From Burkholderiaceae bacterium (GTDB taxonomy: Bacteria; Pseudomonadota; Gammaproteobacteria; Burkholderiales; Burkholderiaceae), in assembly GCA_947461805.1 (NCBI GenBank), contig CANHMJ010000067.1, positions 1 to 7,411 on the forward strand: a stretch of DNA of 7,411 bases. The letters are read 5' to 3'. The translations under genes were made by a program, and so were the position numbers. Every line of letters begins with the position of its first letter. Position 1 is the stretch's first letter. Below, piece after piece: positions 6,593 to 7,411 of this stretch. Below the pieces are notes generated by a model, which was given only the letters and a program-made list of their open reading frames with translations, did no database searches and was not told where the DNA came from.

Positions 6593-7411
6593 ATGAGTAA
6601 ATTAATCGAAATTCACGTTCCCGATATCGGGGACTACAGCAACGTTCCCGTGATTGAAGTACTCGTCAAGGTGGGCGATGCAGTTGAAAAAGAGCAGTCG
6701 GTGGTCACGCTGGAGTCGGATAAAGCGACGATGGATGTGCCCTCATCGCATGCGGGCCTTGTGAAAGAAATCAAAGTCAAGGTGGGCGATTTGATTTCAG
6801 AAGGCGCGCTGGTATTGGTAGTGGAGTCCAGCGATGTTGCTGCTACCTCTGCACCAGCAGCCGCCACAGCGGCGCCCTCGATCCCTGCGGTTTCTATGCC
6901 TACGCCAACACCAACACAAACACCAACACCGGTGGCGGCAGCAGTAGCAGCGCCCGCAGTCCAAGCCATATCAGCGGGCGCTGAAAACGATGTGAGCCAC
7001 GCCAGCCCTACGGTACGCAAATACGCCCGTGAATTGGGTGTCAATGTGGCCCTTGTAAAAGGATCGGGCCCTAAAGGCCGGATTATCCAGGAAGACGTTC
7101 AGGTCTTTGTAAAAGGCGTGATGAGTGGCTCTGCTTCAGCTGCAAGCACGAAGTCGGGGGGCAATATGGGCGGCTTGGATTTATTACCATGGCCCACCGT
7201 TGACTTTACGAAGTTTGGCGCCATTGAGCGTCAACCCTTGTCCCGCATTAAAAAGTTATCTGCCGCTAATTTGGCGCGGAACTGGGTGATGATTCCGGCG
7301 GTCACTTACCATGAGGATGCCGACATTACCGACCTTGAAGCGTTCCGTGTCTCAACCAATAAAGAGAATGAGAAGCAGGGCAATAAAATTACCATGTTGG
7401 CATTCATGATC
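6593..7411 (+). CDS. aceF: Dihydrolipoamide acetyltransferase (pyruvate dehydrogenase E2), N-terminal part
   Basis: E2 carries acetyl groups on its swinging lipoyl arm and transfers them to CoA, and its catalytic domains form the core of the complex. I translated 273 codons from the ATG to the window edge. There is one lipoyl domain (about 3-79) with the lipoylated lysine at Lys44 in ESDKATMDVP. An Ala/Pro/Thr-rich flexible linker (about 82-132) follows, then the peripheral subunit-binding domain (about 136-172, SPTVRKYARELGV and GPKGRIIQEDV). A second linker leads to the start of the acyltransferase domain (from about 208, IERQPLSRIKKLSAANL). The catalytic DHRxxDG motif lies outside. E. coli has three lipoyl domains; this single-domain form has no second domain before the binding domain. 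No strong Shine-Dalgarno precedes the ATG (only CCAGACC), so translation may depend partly on ribosomes leaving aceE 22 bp upstream. An lpdA gene probably follows but is not visible. Confidence 0.97.
   Translation, partial: MSKLIEIHVPDIGDYSNVPVIEVLVKVGDAVEKEQSVVTLESDKATMDVPSSHAGLVKEIKVKVGDLISEGALVLVVESSDVAATSAPAAATAAPSIPAVSMPTPTPTQTPTPVAAAVAAPAVQAISAGAENDVSHASPTVRKYARELGVNVALVKGSGPKGRIIQEDVQVFVKGVMSGSASAASTKSGGNMGGLDLLPWPTVDFTKFGAIERQPLSRIKKLSAANLARNWVMIPAVTYHEDADITDLEAFRVSTNKENEKQGNKITMLAFMI
6902..6930 (+). repeat. Short Thr-Pro repeat in the E2 linker
   Basis: Near-identical ACACCA-type hexamers (one unit reads ACACAA) encode TPTPTQTPTP in the interdomain linker of aceF (residues about 104-113). 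Such Pro/Ala/Thr-rich linkers keep the lipoyl domain mobile. The DNA repeat could change in unit number by slippage without breaking the frame, because the unit is six bases. Confidence 0.65.

Noticed and set aside
6634..7044. 136-codon open frame on the minus strand opposite aceF, rich in Ala, Thr, Val and Gly
   Set aside because: It lies wholly opposite the lipoyl domain and linker, which are clearly coding on the plus strand. Its low-complexity GVGVCVGVGVG stretch is simply the complement of the Thr-Pro repeat.

Overview
The window looks like a chromosomal housekeeping segment of a betaproteobacterium in the Burkholderiaceae. The base composition is moderate rather than GC-rich, and the proteins resemble those of freshwater Polynucleobacter or a close relative more than high-GC Ralstonia or Burkholderia. 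This placement comes from recognising protein families and gene order; no search was run.

The left half (about 1-3672) is read on the minus strand. In transcription order it holds a membrane-bound PAS-domain sensor histidine kinase, a FixJ/NarL-type response regulator and the N-terminal part of folD, which runs off the left edge. The gaps of 33 and 41 bp, with no terminator between the genes, suggest one transcript. The right half (3868-7411) is read on the plus strand. It holds aceE (homodimeric pyruvate dehydrogenase E1, complete) and, 22 bp later, the start of aceF (dihydrolipoamide acetyltransferase E2), cut by the right edge.

Between them lies a 195-bp AT-rich divergent control region (3673-3867). 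It contains a good sigma70-type promoter for aceE (TTGTCA, 17 bp, TAGAAT). Five bases upstream of its -35 box is an imperfect inverted repeat with 14-nt arms (12 of 14 matching), centred about 59 bp upstream of the inferred aceE start point. A second, perfect 13-bp palindrome lies next to it. The large repeat also overlaps the best, though weak, promoter candidate for the kinase operon.

The simplest reading is that the kinase senses a small molecule or redox/respiratory state, phosphorylates the adjacent FixJ-like regulator, and the regulator binds the intergenic repeat to set pyruvate dehydrogenase expression and perhaps its own. That is inference from layout, but it is the most interesting idea in the window. 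No mobile elements, CRISPR arrays, tRNAs or rRNAs were seen. Apart from the control region, no stretch above 300 bp is without a gene.
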